DNA of 7,807 nucleotides, from the NCBI GenBank assembly GCA_016938155.1, contig JAFGVF010000155.1:1-7807 (forward strand), written 5' to 3'. The notes below the pieces were generated by a model. That model did not search any database. It had not been told where the DNA came from and was given only the letters and a program-made list of their open reading frames with translations. This DNA comes from Candidatus Cloacimonadota bacterium (lineage in GTDB: Bacteria > Cloacimonadota > Cloacimonadia > Cloacimonadales > JAFGVF01). The position numbers and the translations under genes were made by a program. How positions within the stretch are numbered: the first letter of the stretch is position 1; each line of letters starts with the position of its first letter. Below, in pieces: positions 1-6,167 of this stretch.

Positions 1-1364
1 ACAAGTCCGAGTTTATAGCCGATGTCCATCAGTCTTTCATCTGCATTATCCTGTCTCAAATAGAGTCTGTACTCCGCTCTGGAGGTGAATAAACGGTATG
101 GTTCTGTTGTCCCTTTGGTGACTAAATCATCGAGTAAAACCCCCATGTAAGATTCCGAGCGATCAAAAATCAAGGGTTCTTTTTTATCTAAGGAAAGAAC
201 AGCATTCACTCCTGCAGCAAAGCCCTGAGCAGCGGCTTCTTCGTAACCTGAAGTACCGTTTATCTGTCCGGCAAAATACAATCCTTTGACCCGCTTGGTC
301 TCCATCGTAACATTTATCTCTGTCGGAACAATGTAATCATATTCAATTGCATAAGCATACCGCATAATTTTAGCTTTTTCAAGCCCCGGTATGGAGTTTA
401 TCATCTTCTGCTGCACAAAGGGAGGCAGGCTGTTTGAAACCCCGTTTACATAGGCTTCAAAGGTGTTTATACCCTCCGGTTCGATAAACACATGGTGCTG
501 CTCTTTCGTGGAGAACTTAACGATTTTATCTTCAATGGAAGGGCAGTATCGGGGTCCCGTTCCTGAGATAAATCCTCCATAGAGTGAGGATTTCTTTAAA
601 TTCTCTTCGATAATCCTATGTGTTTCAGGGGTTGTATGCGTTAAATAGCAACTTACCTGGTTCTTGAGTGTAACATCTCTATAATAGGAAAATCCTTCAG
701 GATTCTCATCCCCGGGTTGCTCATCAACAAGGTTCATATTCACGGTTCGTAAATCTACCCGGGGTGGAGTTCCCGTCTTAAATCTTTTCACTTCAAAGCC
801 TGTTTTCACCAGCCATTCGGAAAGGTGATAAGAAGCCGGTTCACCGGAACGACCTCCGGGAACATTTACCGACCCGACATGGATTAAACCTTTTAGGAAG
901 GTTCCATTAGCAAGAATAACTCTGGGGGCATCGTATCTTTCCCCAATTGCAGTCAGTACACCTGCCACCGCATTATCTTCAGTTAATATTTCAGCAACAT
1001 CGGATTCAATCAGATGAAGATTAGGTTGCTTCTCCATTATCTCTCTCATTAAAAGAGAATAACCCTGTCTGTCATTCTGACTCCGCGGTGCCCATACGGC
1101 AGGACCCTTGCTCCGGTTCAGCATTCTAAACTGAATACCGGACAAGTCGGCAGCATAGCCGATTACTCCACCAAGGGCATCAAGCTCACGAGCCAAATGA
1201 CCCTTCGCCGGACCACCCACACTGGGGTTACAGGACATCCTTCCGATTGATTCCATTTTCAGGACAAAACAAGCGGTTCGTGCTCCCATTCCGGCACTTG
1301 CTAAGGCAGCTTCACATCCGGCGTGCCCTGCTCCGACTACAATTACATCGTATTTATTCTTCAT
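1..1364 (-). CDS. mnmG: tRNA uridine-5-carboxymethylaminomethyl modification enzyme MnmG (GidA), C-terminus cut by window edge
   Basis: With MnmE, MnmG installs the carboxymethylaminomethyl group on U34 of certain tRNAs, using FAD, NADH and a folate carbon; it is cytoplasmic. The frame is open for 454 codons from the ATG at 1364-1362 to the left edge; the family is usually about 620-630 residues, so roughly the last quarter (helical tRNA/MnmE-binding part) is missing. Visible motifs: FAD-binding [10 protein letters not shown] at residues 11-20; [13 protein letters not shown] at 43-55 carrying the first conserved catalytic-region cysteine (C45); [10 protein letters not shown] at 195-204; the GidA signature [11 protein letters not shown] at 270-280 with the second conserved cysteine (C274); the second signature starting [12 protein letters not shown] at 365-376; and [14 protein letters not shown] near 421-434. 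Both cysteines are present, so the enzyme should be active. The Shine-Dalgarno is weak (GAG about 7 bases before the ATG). It is transcribed in the same direction as efp but separated from it by a terminator. Confidence 0.97.
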   Translation of the reverse strand, partial: MKNKYDVIVVGAGHAGCEAALASAGMGARTACFVLKMESIGRMSCNPSVGGPAKGHLARELDALGGVIGYAADLSGIQFRMLNRSKGPAVWAPRSQNDRQGYSLLMREIMEKQPNLHLIESDVAEILTEDNAVAGVLTAIGERYDAPRVILANGTFLKGLIHVGSVNVPGGRSGEPASYHLSEWLVKTGFEVKRFKTGTPPRVDLRTVNMNLVDEQPGDENPEGFSYYRDVTLKNQVSCYLTHTTPETHRIIEENLKKSSLYGGFISGTGPRYCPSIEDKIVKFSTKEQHHVFIEPEGINTFEAYVNGVSNSLPPFVQQKMINSIPGLEKAKIMRYAYAIEYDYIVPTEINVTMETKRVKGLYFAGQINGTSGYEEAAAQGFAAGVNAVLSLDKKEPLIFDRSESYMGVLLDDLVTKGTTEPYRLFTSRAEYRLYLRQDNADERLMDIGYKLGL

Positions 1365-1390
1365 AATTTCTCATTTCCAGACACCTAATT

Positions 1391-1411
1391 ATCCAATTTG
1401 GATTATGTCAA
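1391..1411 (-). promoter_or_regulatory. operator-like palindrome next to a TTGACA box upstream of mnmG
   Basis: Positions 1391-1403 form a perfect palindrome, ATCCAA-T-TTGGAT. On the minus strand it is directly preceded by TTGACA (complement of 1406-1411), a consensus -35 hexamer. No convincing -10 box lies at 16-18 bases: the nearest good match (GATAAT, complement of 1388-1393) is only 12 bases away and overlaps the palindrome. The element sits about 30-50 bases upstream of mnmG and downstream of the preceding operon's terminator, where an mnmG promoter is expected. Promoter or operator function is inference. Confidence 0.25.
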
Positions 1412-1461
1412 GTCTGATTAAACCGTATGCTTGTCCGAGACCTATTAATCTAACCATAATT

Positions 1462-1488
1462 AAAAAAACCCCACTAAAGCGGGGTTTT
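1462..1488 (-). terminator. Rho-independent terminator of the efp operon
   Basis: On the minus strand AAAACCCC (1488-1481) pairs with GGGGTTTT (1472-1465) around an 8-base loop, and the T run continues to 1462, giving a 4 bp GC core with a seven-T tail. It lies 24 bases after the stop codon of the 68-residue gene, so it should end the efp transcript before mnmG. The stem is nearly symmetric, but no plus-strand gene runs into it. Confidence 0.87.
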
Positions 1489-1511
1489 ATTATTTCATGT
1501 AAAGCTTACAA

Positions 1512-1718
1512 TTAGTATTTTCCGGACAGGATATCCTGTTCGTTACATTTGCAAATCTTCTTGAAGAGATAATTGGGAGCCCAAGAATCTGCCTTTGATT
1601 TCTTGCAAGTAATCAGCTTAACTCTTTTGATTTCAGTATTGCAAACCGGGCAAATCACTTTACCGTGGGTACTGATTTCATGGGCAAGCTTGGCAGCAAA
1701 AGTTTTACCTTTAGCCAT
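1512..1718 (-). CDS. 68-residue basic cysteine-rich (zinc-ribbon-like) protein downstream of efp
   Basis: I do not recognise the family. The product is small and strongly basic, with 13 lysines in 68 residues. Its five cysteines fit a metal-binding knuckle: CPVC at 23-26, a single C38, and CKC at 56-58. A lysine/histidine-rich N-terminus (MAKGKTFAAKLAHE) precedes them; there is no signal peptide or membrane segment. The ATG at 1718-1716 is supported by a textbook AGGAGGA (complement of 1723-1729) 4-5 bases upstream. The gene starts 19 bases after the efp stop and is followed by a strong terminator, so it is almost certainly co-transcribed with efp as the last gene of the operon. Size, charge and cysteine pattern suggest a nucleic-acid- or ribosome-associated zinc protein; that is inference. 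That it is a real gene is supported by the ribosome binding site, operon position and patterned cysteines. Confidence 0.8.
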   Translation of the reverse strand: MAKGKTFAAKLAHEISTHGKVICPVCNTEIKRVKLITCKKSKADSWAPNYLFKKICKCNEQDILSGKY

Positions 1719-1737
1719 TTTATCCTCCTATGGTCTT

Positions 1738-2298
1738 TTAAGCGCGTTCAATGTACTCGCCGGTGCGAGTATCGATTCTGATTTTTGTCCCTGCTTCAAC
1801 AAAGAAGGGAACTATGATTCTTAAGCCGGTCTCTGTAAAGGCAACTTTTCCGCTACCGGAAGCTGTATTGCCTTTTACATTAGGCTCGCATTCGCTGATG
1901 AGTTGTTCTACAACTATCGGAAGTTCAATCCCTATGACTTCCTTGTCCGGTGTGAACCTTATCTTGGTTTCCATCCCGTCCATCAAATACTTGTCGAGGT
2001 CTCCGATAGCATCTTTCGGAATACTCAACTGCTCATAGGTCTCTGTATCCATGAAGTTGAACAAATCACCTTCTCTATATAAAAACTGATTCTTTGTCTT
2101 TTCGATTCGCACTTCTGTCAGCTTCTCACTGGTTCTGAATGTGTTATCAATAACCTGCCCGGTACGGATGTTCTTCATCTTGGTGCGGACAAATGCACCA
2201 CCCTTACCCGGCTTTACATGTAAGAAATCTATTACTTCATAGATTCCATTATTGTATTCAATAATCATTCCGTTTCTGATATCGGAAGTATTCGCCAT
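1738..2298 (-). CDS. efp: translation elongation factor P
   Basis: EF-P binds between the ribosomal P and E sites and restores peptide-bond formation at consecutive prolines; it is cytoplasmic. The product has 186 residues, the normal length. It shows the three expected parts: an N-terminal KOW-like domain (about 1-63), the central OB domain (about 65-127) and the C-terminal OB domain (about 129-186). The C-terminal EF-P signature fits from K151 (K-x-A-x4-G-x2-I-x-V-P-x2-V-x2-G). The tip loop reads HVKPGKGGAF at 27-36; K32 aligns with the lysine that E. coli modifies at position 34. The loop is of the lysine type, not the arginine type used with EarP. No modification enzyme gene is in the window, so whether K32 is modified is unknown. 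Start ATG 2298-2296 has AAGAGG (complement of 2304-2309) 5 bases upstream. It is the first gene of an apparent two-gene operon and faces a long repeat-containing divergent region. Confidence 0.97.
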   Translation of the reverse strand: MANTSDIRNGMIIEYNNGIYEVIDFLHVKPGKGGAFVRTKMKNIRTGQVIDNTFRTSEKLTEVRIEKTKNQFLYREGDLFNFMDTETYEQLSIPKDAIGDLDKYLMDGMETKIRFTPDKEVIGIELPIVVEQLISECEPNVKGNTASGSGKVAFTETGLRIIVPFFVEAGTKIRIDTRTGEYIERA

Positions 2299-2721
2299 AT
2301 TAGCCTCTTAATTTATTTATTATCTATATCTTACCGATTTAATGGCTGTTATTTCTCAGCCTCTTTTCTCTGCTATTTTGCAAAATTTCAAAGTTACTGT
2401 TTTATGGCAAGAACTTTTTTAAAACCCTAAATCACTCAAATTACGCCTAATATGTCACATAGCTTCGATTCTCACTAAGCATTCAATCAATCTCATGAAA
2501 CCGACTTTGCTTATTTACACTTCTATTATGCCTTCATCATGAGTCGATTTATTGTTAGTAGAAGAAATCTGTAACCGCAAAACTCCCCGAAAGAGTAAAA
2601 TGAATGATTGAGACCAAATGTTAAATTCTCCTAACTTCGCATTATCTCCGTAGCTCTCGCTTATTATCTTACGAAAAATGTGAGATTTTTCTCTGGCGAA
2701 TGACTAGTTTAAGTGTTAATT

Positions 2722-2821
2722 CATCCCGAAGGTTTGCGGTAGTTCATTGGTAGGTTTCCCGTAGGGGCTACGGGTGACCTACGGGAGAGCTACGAGAGAC
2801 CTACTGGTGACCTACGGGTGG
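2722..2821. repeat. composite 11-bp repeat array: four inverted units head-to-head with five direct units
   Basis: Right half: five contiguous 11-bp units on the plus strand at 2767, 2778, 2789, 2800 and 2811, matching the consensus CCTACGGGTGA at 10, 10, 8, 10 and 10 of 11 positions. Left half: four contiguous units read on the minus strand (2765-2755, 2754-2744, 2743-2733, 2732-2722), matching at 9, 8, 6 and 7 of 11, so they decay away from the centre. The halves meet at G2766, where CCCGTAG (2758-2764) and CTACGGG (2768-2774) form a perfect 7-bp inverted repeat with a GGG spacer. The unit length is not a multiple of three, so this is not a coding repeat; it is close to one helical turn. 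There are no spacers, so it is not CRISPR. Function unknown. Confidence 0.85.
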
Positions 2822-2854
2822 ATATAATGGATTTGCCGGACATGCAGGGAAGGA

Positions 2855-2880
2855 TTTTAGTGCATATTTTTAGTGCATAT
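2855..2880. repeat. perfect 13-bp tandem duplication
   Basis: TTTTAGTGCATAT occurs twice back to back (2855-2867 and 2868-2880) with no mismatch, followed by another T run. It begins 33 bases after the 11-bp array. Identity over two copies suggests a recent slippage event; no function can be assigned. Confidence 0.9.
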
Positions 2881-3148
2881 TTTTTGTTGTTAGGAGTAGT
2901 TATGTGAATTGACGCCATAAGCAAGCGAGAACCGACTTCCTTTGAGTGAATGATATTGGCACGGAACTCCCCTTCGCATGAAGACCCGCTGAATATAAGA
3001 GAGCAAGCAGGGATGTGTGCCATACTTTAAATATGCTTCCTGCCTGTCAAATTTCTTAGTTTACATAATATTATCTCCAAGAACTGAAAAACACACAGTA
3101 CACACCTGTATTTATCATGCATTTTGCCATTCATCTCATTGCGTTGCT

Positions 3149-3181
3149 CCTGCGGGTCTCCTGCGGGTCACCTGCGGATAT
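3149..3181 (+). repeat. second 11-bp tandem array, related to the one at 2722-2821
   Basis: Three contiguous 11-bp units start at 3149, 3160 and 3171; the first two differ only in the last base (CCTGCGGGTCT and CCTGCGGGTCA) and the third has decayed after CCTGCGG. A weaker fourth unit may precede them at 3138-3148 (TGCG and the final CT kept). The best unit matches the first array's consensus CCTACGGGTGA at 9 of 11 positions, on the same strand as that array's direct half. The two arrays are therefore probably one repeat family. Confidence 0.75.
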
Positions 3182-3338
3182 CTTGGGCAAAGGCGTAAGA
3201 GGGACGGATGAGAAACGGTAGTCAAACCTATCATGGCTGGAAGCGGATGATTGATATATTCGGGTGAAATCGGTATATCGTCTCAATGAAATCTTGACAC
3301 TTCACACAGATATTTCAAAGTTCAGCAAATATTATTCT

Positions 3339-3342
3339 GGAG
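3339..3342 (+). promoter_or_regulatory. ribosome binding site that fixes the start of the CRTAC1-like gene
   Basis: GGAG at 3339-3342 lies 6 bases before the ATG at 3349-3351. An in-frame TTG at 3343 would directly abut the GGAG, which is too close for initiation, so the ATG is chosen. That start also places the signal peptide's positive charge and hydrophobic core normally. Confidence 0.7.
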
Positions 3343-3348
3343 TTGATT

Positions 3349-5658
3349 ATGACCAACAGAACTCTCTTCCTAACAATCATAGCATTTATCTCACTACACC
3401 TCTTTGCCGGAGTGAATGTCGGAATAATTCCGGATCGTTATCAGGAACTGACAGAAGAACTGGAAAGGGGAGCTGTCGATTCCCTTCGTTTCGTAGAAAT
3501 CAAAGAGATAATGCAGAAGGATTTTCCGGATACAAAGACCTCTTTTGAGCTGGTAAGTAACGAGTTTTATGAGTTGATAAATCCTATCTGGACAAATGAC
3601 TCCCTCAAAGTAGTGGTGTTAGGAGAGATGCTGGAGAAATATCCCACCAATAACTGGCGACGGACTATTTATCAGTACTATACTTACTCTCTGGCTAATC
3701 TGAAACAGAAGGATAAAATTATTGAAGTTTTAAAGGATTTTCGTCGTGCTTATCCGGATGATTATCTCAGTTGGTATCTTAGCGCTTATTACTATAATGG
3801 CTTGGAAATTGACTCCCTGAAAGCACTTAATTATGCTGAAAAAGCGTATTCGAAAAGCCTTGATTATCCCAAACTAAGATATTATCAGGAGATGGAATGG
3901 GACCTGGAAAAGCGTTCCGCACCTCTCAAAACGGCTTCAGTTTATGCTAATCTGCTTATTAAAAATAATCGGGATAAAGATGCGGAAAAGCTTCTGAAAA
4001 AAGCAATTAAAGAAAGTCCACTGACGGTCGATGATGAGACTACTTTAGCCCAATGCTATTATATGTTGGCGAAGTTATATGATAAGCAAAACAAGGCTAA
4101 ATCATGCCTTCATTCTGCTCTGAAATGCCTGATGGCAGGAGATTCCCGCAATATCTATGCTCCCCTTGCAGATTCATTGTTTCGTAAGCATACAAAGCTT
4201 ACAGATGCGGACAACAATACTGTAATTAAAACGGCAAGAAAGCAGGCGAAGTACAAAGGGGTGAAATTCCACGATGCCACCGAGGAGTTCGGCTTAAAGG
4301 ATGTATCAGCAAGTAGAGTTGCCTTTGCAGACTATGACAAAGACGGTTTTGCGGACATGCTGCTCAATAACGGACACCTCTATAGAAACCTTAACGGAAA
4401 AGGCTTTGAGGATGTTACCGTTTCGGCATTTACAGAAAAATTCAATTCTGGCGGTTCACTTTGGGCTGACCTTGATAATGATGGCGATCTGGATATTATC
4501 ACTAAAGACCCGGAGGCTGTGTGGTTGAATAATGCCGGATTGTTCTCAAAGCTTACTCCTGATTTCGGAATCGCTGATAATGGAATTTCCACAGAGGGAA
4601 TGGGTATCGGAGATGTAGATGGTGATGGTTTTCCTGATGTATATTTTGCCAATTATGAGGTGTGGACAGGCACAAGCTCGGAACCATTTGCCGACCAGTT
4701 CTTCCATAACTCAGGCGGAGGAAGATTTGAAGATTGGACAGAAAAAGCAGGACTTATCCCTGAAGATGGAAAACCGATGGCAGGGAGAGGTGTAAACTTC
4801 GGTGATTTTGATAATGACGGCGATTTGGACATCTATGTTTCCAACTATCGCTTGCAGGAGAACTTTCTCTGGCAGAACGACGGAACAGGGCATTTCGTAG
4901 ATGTTTCTACAGAGAAAGGCGTGAAAGGCGTGAATACCGATGGTTGGTTCGGTCACACTATCGGTTCTCAATGGGGAGACATGGATAATGATGGAGATTT
5001 AGACCTTATTTGTGCCAATCTTGCCCATCCACGCTATATTGATTTCTCCAATAAAACAATGCTTTATTACAATAACGGATCACCCGACTTCACATTTACC
5101 GAAAAACGAGCAGAAAAGGGAATTGTCTTTGAAGAGACTCACTCCGAACCTCTATTAGGTGACTTTGATAACGACGGCAGGCTCGATATCTTCTTCAATT
5201 GCGTTTATGAAGGACGCCGTTCGTTTCTATATATGCAACAAAAGGATGGTAGTTTTAAGGATGAAACATATCTGGCAGGTGTTCGACATTTCAATGGCTG
5301 GGGTGCTGCATCAGCAGATGTGGATAATGACGGGAAACTGGATTTTGTTGCCTGTGGCGGGAAGATACAGCTCTTTATAAATGAATCTGAGGATGAAAAC
5401 AAGTGGCTTGAGGTTGAGATAAAACCCTCTTCAAATGCCGATGCAATCGGCACAAGAATCACATTATCAGGAAAAAATGGAACCTATATCCGCGAAATTG
5501 AGGGAGGAAAGGGAACCACAAACCAGAGTAATCTGGTTCAACATTTCGGGCTGGGCAAGGAAAACAATCTCACCCTTGAAGTAAGTTTTTTAGACGGTAA
5601 AACAATCACACAAGAAATAAAGAAAACTAATGACAGGATAATTATCAATTACGATTAG
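3349..5658 (+). CDS. exported CRTAC1-like protein: TPR-like region, seven FG-GAP/VCBS repeats, ASPIC/UnbV domain
   Basis: Complete, 769 residues. Residues 1-20 form a signal peptide (hydrophobic core LFLTIIAFISLHLFA, likely cleavage after A20). No cysteine follows the cleavage site, so it is not a lipoprotein. Residues about 75-285 are helical and TPR-like, with paired hydrophobic/aromatic helices. Seven D-x-D-x-D-G-x-x-D calcium loops follow, with first Asp at 328, 374, 422, 486, 544, 605 and 657, each followed by a hydrophobic strand as in FG-GAP/VCBS blades; intervals of 46-64 residues suit a seven-bladed beta-propeller. The C-terminus (about 684-760) matches the ASPIC/UnbV domain, with NKWLEVEI at the start and VQHFGLG at 730-736. 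The family is extracellular and calcium-binding, and its molecular role is poorly known. There is no C-terminal sorting or anchor segment after ASPIC. It appears monocistronic: about 1 kb of gene-free DNA lies upstream and 509 bp downstream. The domain call is firm; the biological role is not. Confidence 0.93.
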   Translation: MTNRTLFLTIIAFISLHLFAGVNVGIIPDRYQELTEELERGAVDSLRFVEIKEIMQKDFPDTKTSFELVSNEFYELINPIWTNDSLKVVVLGEMLEKYPTNNWRRTIYQYYTYSLANLKQKDKIIEVLKDFRRAYPDDYLSWYLSAYYYNGLEIDSLKALNYAEKAYSKSLDYPKLRYYQEMEWDLEKRSAPLKTASVYANLLIKNNRDKDAEKLLKKAIKESPLTVDDETTLAQCYYMLAKLYDKQNKAKSCLHSALKCLMAGDSRNIYAPLADSLFRKHTKLTDADNNTVIKTARKQAKYKGVKFHDATEEFGLKDVSASRVAFADYDKDGFADMLLNNGHLYRNLNGKGFEDVTVSAFTEKFNSGGSLWADLDNDGDLDIITKDPEAVWLNNAGLFSKLTPDFGIADNGISTEGMGIGDVDGDGFPDVYFANYEVWTGTSSEPFADQFFHNSGGGRFEDWTEKAGLIPEDGKPMAGRGVNFGDFDNDGDLDIYVSNYRLQENFLWQNDGTGHFVDVSTEKGVKGVNTDGWFGHTIGSQWGDMDNDGDLDLICANLAHPRYIDFSNKTMLYYNNGSPDFTFTEKRAEKGIVFEETHSEPLLGDFDNDGRLDIFFNCVYEGRRSFLYMQQKDGSFKDETYLAGVRHFNGWGAASADVDNDGKLDFVACGGKIQLFINESEDENKWLEVEIKPSSNADAIGTRITLSGKNGTYIREIEGGKGTTNQSNLVQHFGLGKENNLTLEVSFLDGKTITQEIKKTNDRIIINYD

Positions 5659-5796
5659 CGAAGACAAAAAATCTATCTGCCACAAAGCAATATACAAAAA
5701 GAAAGGTTTCCTGATAGAAATCCGAGAGTTTTATATGACTAAAATCGGGCTGAAAAGGAGACAAAAAATTAACACTTCCATAAATTAATATGTCAT

Positions 5797-5812
5797 TGGC
5801 ATCAAAAATGCA
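5797..5812 (+). promoter_or_regulatory. possible sigma-54 (-24/-12) promoter
   Basis: TGGCATCAAAAATGCA carries the near-invariant GG and GC dinucleotides at the exact spacing of the sigma-54 consensus TGGCAC-N5-TTGCW, with TGGCA and TGCA intact. The mismatches are T for C at the sixth base and A for T at the twelfth. It lies about 140 bases after the CRTAC1-like gene and 356 bases before the next start codon. A motif this short can arise by chance in AT-rich DNA, and no sigma-54 activator is visible in the window. Confidence 0.25.
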
Positions 5813-5895
5813 TAAGTAACACATGAGAGTTAGGAAATTATAAAGTTATAGATGTGGAATTTAGTGAAGAATGATTATGAGAGTTATGGTGGTTA

Positions 5896-5956
5896 GGGAG
5901 GATATTTTGAGGGGAGATGTTGATGAAAGCCTCTTATAATCCTCTCTTTTCTTTTT
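5896..5956 (+). terminator. probable Rho-independent terminator
   Basis: GGGAGGAT (5896-5903) pairs with ATCCTCTC (5939-5946) with one G-T wobble, and an inner GAGG (5909-5912) pairs with CCTC (5930-5933) across a small internal loop. The 3' arm runs directly into TTTTCTTTTT (5947-5956). It is far (about 240 bases) from the CRTAC1-like stop codon, so it either ends a long 3' untranslated tail or ends a separate short transcript starting in this gap. Confidence 0.6.
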
Positions 5957-6032
5957 CGACTAAATTTCGGAATCCATTAATCAGTGAGTGGAAATATCAC
6001 AGAAAAGTCTTGAATTAGTAGATATTTTAGGG

Positions 6033-6049
6033 TGTAAACAAAGTTTACA
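6033..6049. promoter_or_regulatory. perfect palindrome, possible operator
   Basis: TGTAAAC and GTTTACA form perfect 7-bp arms around AAA, 118 bases upstream of the next start codon. Size and symmetry suit a dimeric repressor or activator site. I cannot assign it to a known regulator. It is too AT-rich and lacks a T tail, so it is not a terminator. Confidence 0.35.
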
Positions 6050-6167
6050 AATGTGATCCTTAGTTGTCAATTTTGAAACCAATTTGAAGAAATCAAGAAC
6101 TGTCGCAAAAAAAGTTATCACAAAAAAGTGAAAATGACAAATCTTTTTATACGCATTGGAGGATAAT

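Larger units (their letters stand above)
2299..3348. other. divergent gene-free region with repeat arrays
   Basis: About 1.05 kb separates efp from the plus-strand secreted-protein gene. Open frames inside it run through short tandem repeats and lack ribosome binding sites or recognisable protein, so I call no gene. Besides the arrays listed separately, I see small hairpins: GGCTG/CAGCC (2344-2348 with 2357-2361) in the likely efp leader, GAAAAAT/ATTTTTC (2673-2679 with 2685-2691), and GCAGGGA/TTCCTGC (3007-3013 with 3037-3043) enclosing CATA/TATG (3021-3024 with 3032-3035). A consensus TTGACA lies at 3294-3299, about 50 bases before the plus-strand gene, but has no good -10 at standard spacing. 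Promoters for both flanking genes must lie here, but I cannot place them. No tRNA-like fold or DnaA-box cluster is visible. Confidence 0.75.
5659..6167. other. gene-free region between the two secreted-protein genes
   Basis: This stretch of 509 bp has no substantial open frame. It contains a sigma-54-like motif, a terminator-like hairpin and a 17-bp palindrome, listed separately. A-rich tracts at 6106-6113 and 6122-6127 lie 35-60 bases before the next start codon; the latter is the loop of TCAC/GTGA (6118-6121 with 6128-6131). I find no convincing -35/-10 pair for the downstream gene. A 20-codon ATG frame at 5877-5939 is too short and too poorly supported to call as a gene. Confidence 0.7.

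Noticed and set aside
1512..1718. Ribosomal protein bL33 for the 68-residue cysteine protein
   Set aside because: The MAKGK start and lysine richness are superficially similar, but the cysteine spacing (CPVC, C, CKC) does not fit the two CxxC pairs of bL33.
2462..2480. tRNA T-arm (TTCGATTC near 2464)
   Set aside because: The flanking bases do not pair as a T-stem, and no acceptor or anticodon arms can be built on either strand.
2957..2975. Sigma-54 promoter starting TGGCACG at 2957
   Set aside because: The -24 half is perfect but the -12 GC is absent at the required spacing.
2790..3023. Minus-strand open frame of 77 codons in the divergent region
   Set aside because: It runs through the 11-bp array and the 13-bp duplication, has no ribosome binding site and no recognisable protein pattern; it looks like a repeat-derived chance frame.
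2722..3181. CRISPR array
   Set aside because: The repeat units are 11 bp and contiguous, with no spacers and no cas genes.
3017..3211. Plus-strand open frame of 64 codons
   Set aside because: It crosses the second 11-bp array, lacks a ribosome binding site and has no coding-like pattern.
1365..3348. Replication origin, given that mnmG (gidA) is often near oriC
   Set aside because: Only isolated imperfect DnaA-box-like words occur (for example TTATCCAAT near 1389); there is no cluster and no dnaA, mnmE, parA or parB in view.
3343..3348. TTG at 3343 as the start of the CRTAC1-like gene
   Set aside because: It directly abuts the GGAG ribosome binding site, whereas the ATG at 3349 has proper 6-base spacing.
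6118..6131. CRP-type site at TCAC-AAAAAA-GTGA
   Set aside because: The half-sites are in the opposite order to the CRP consensus GTGA-N6-TCAC, and the 4-bp arms are too short to support a call.
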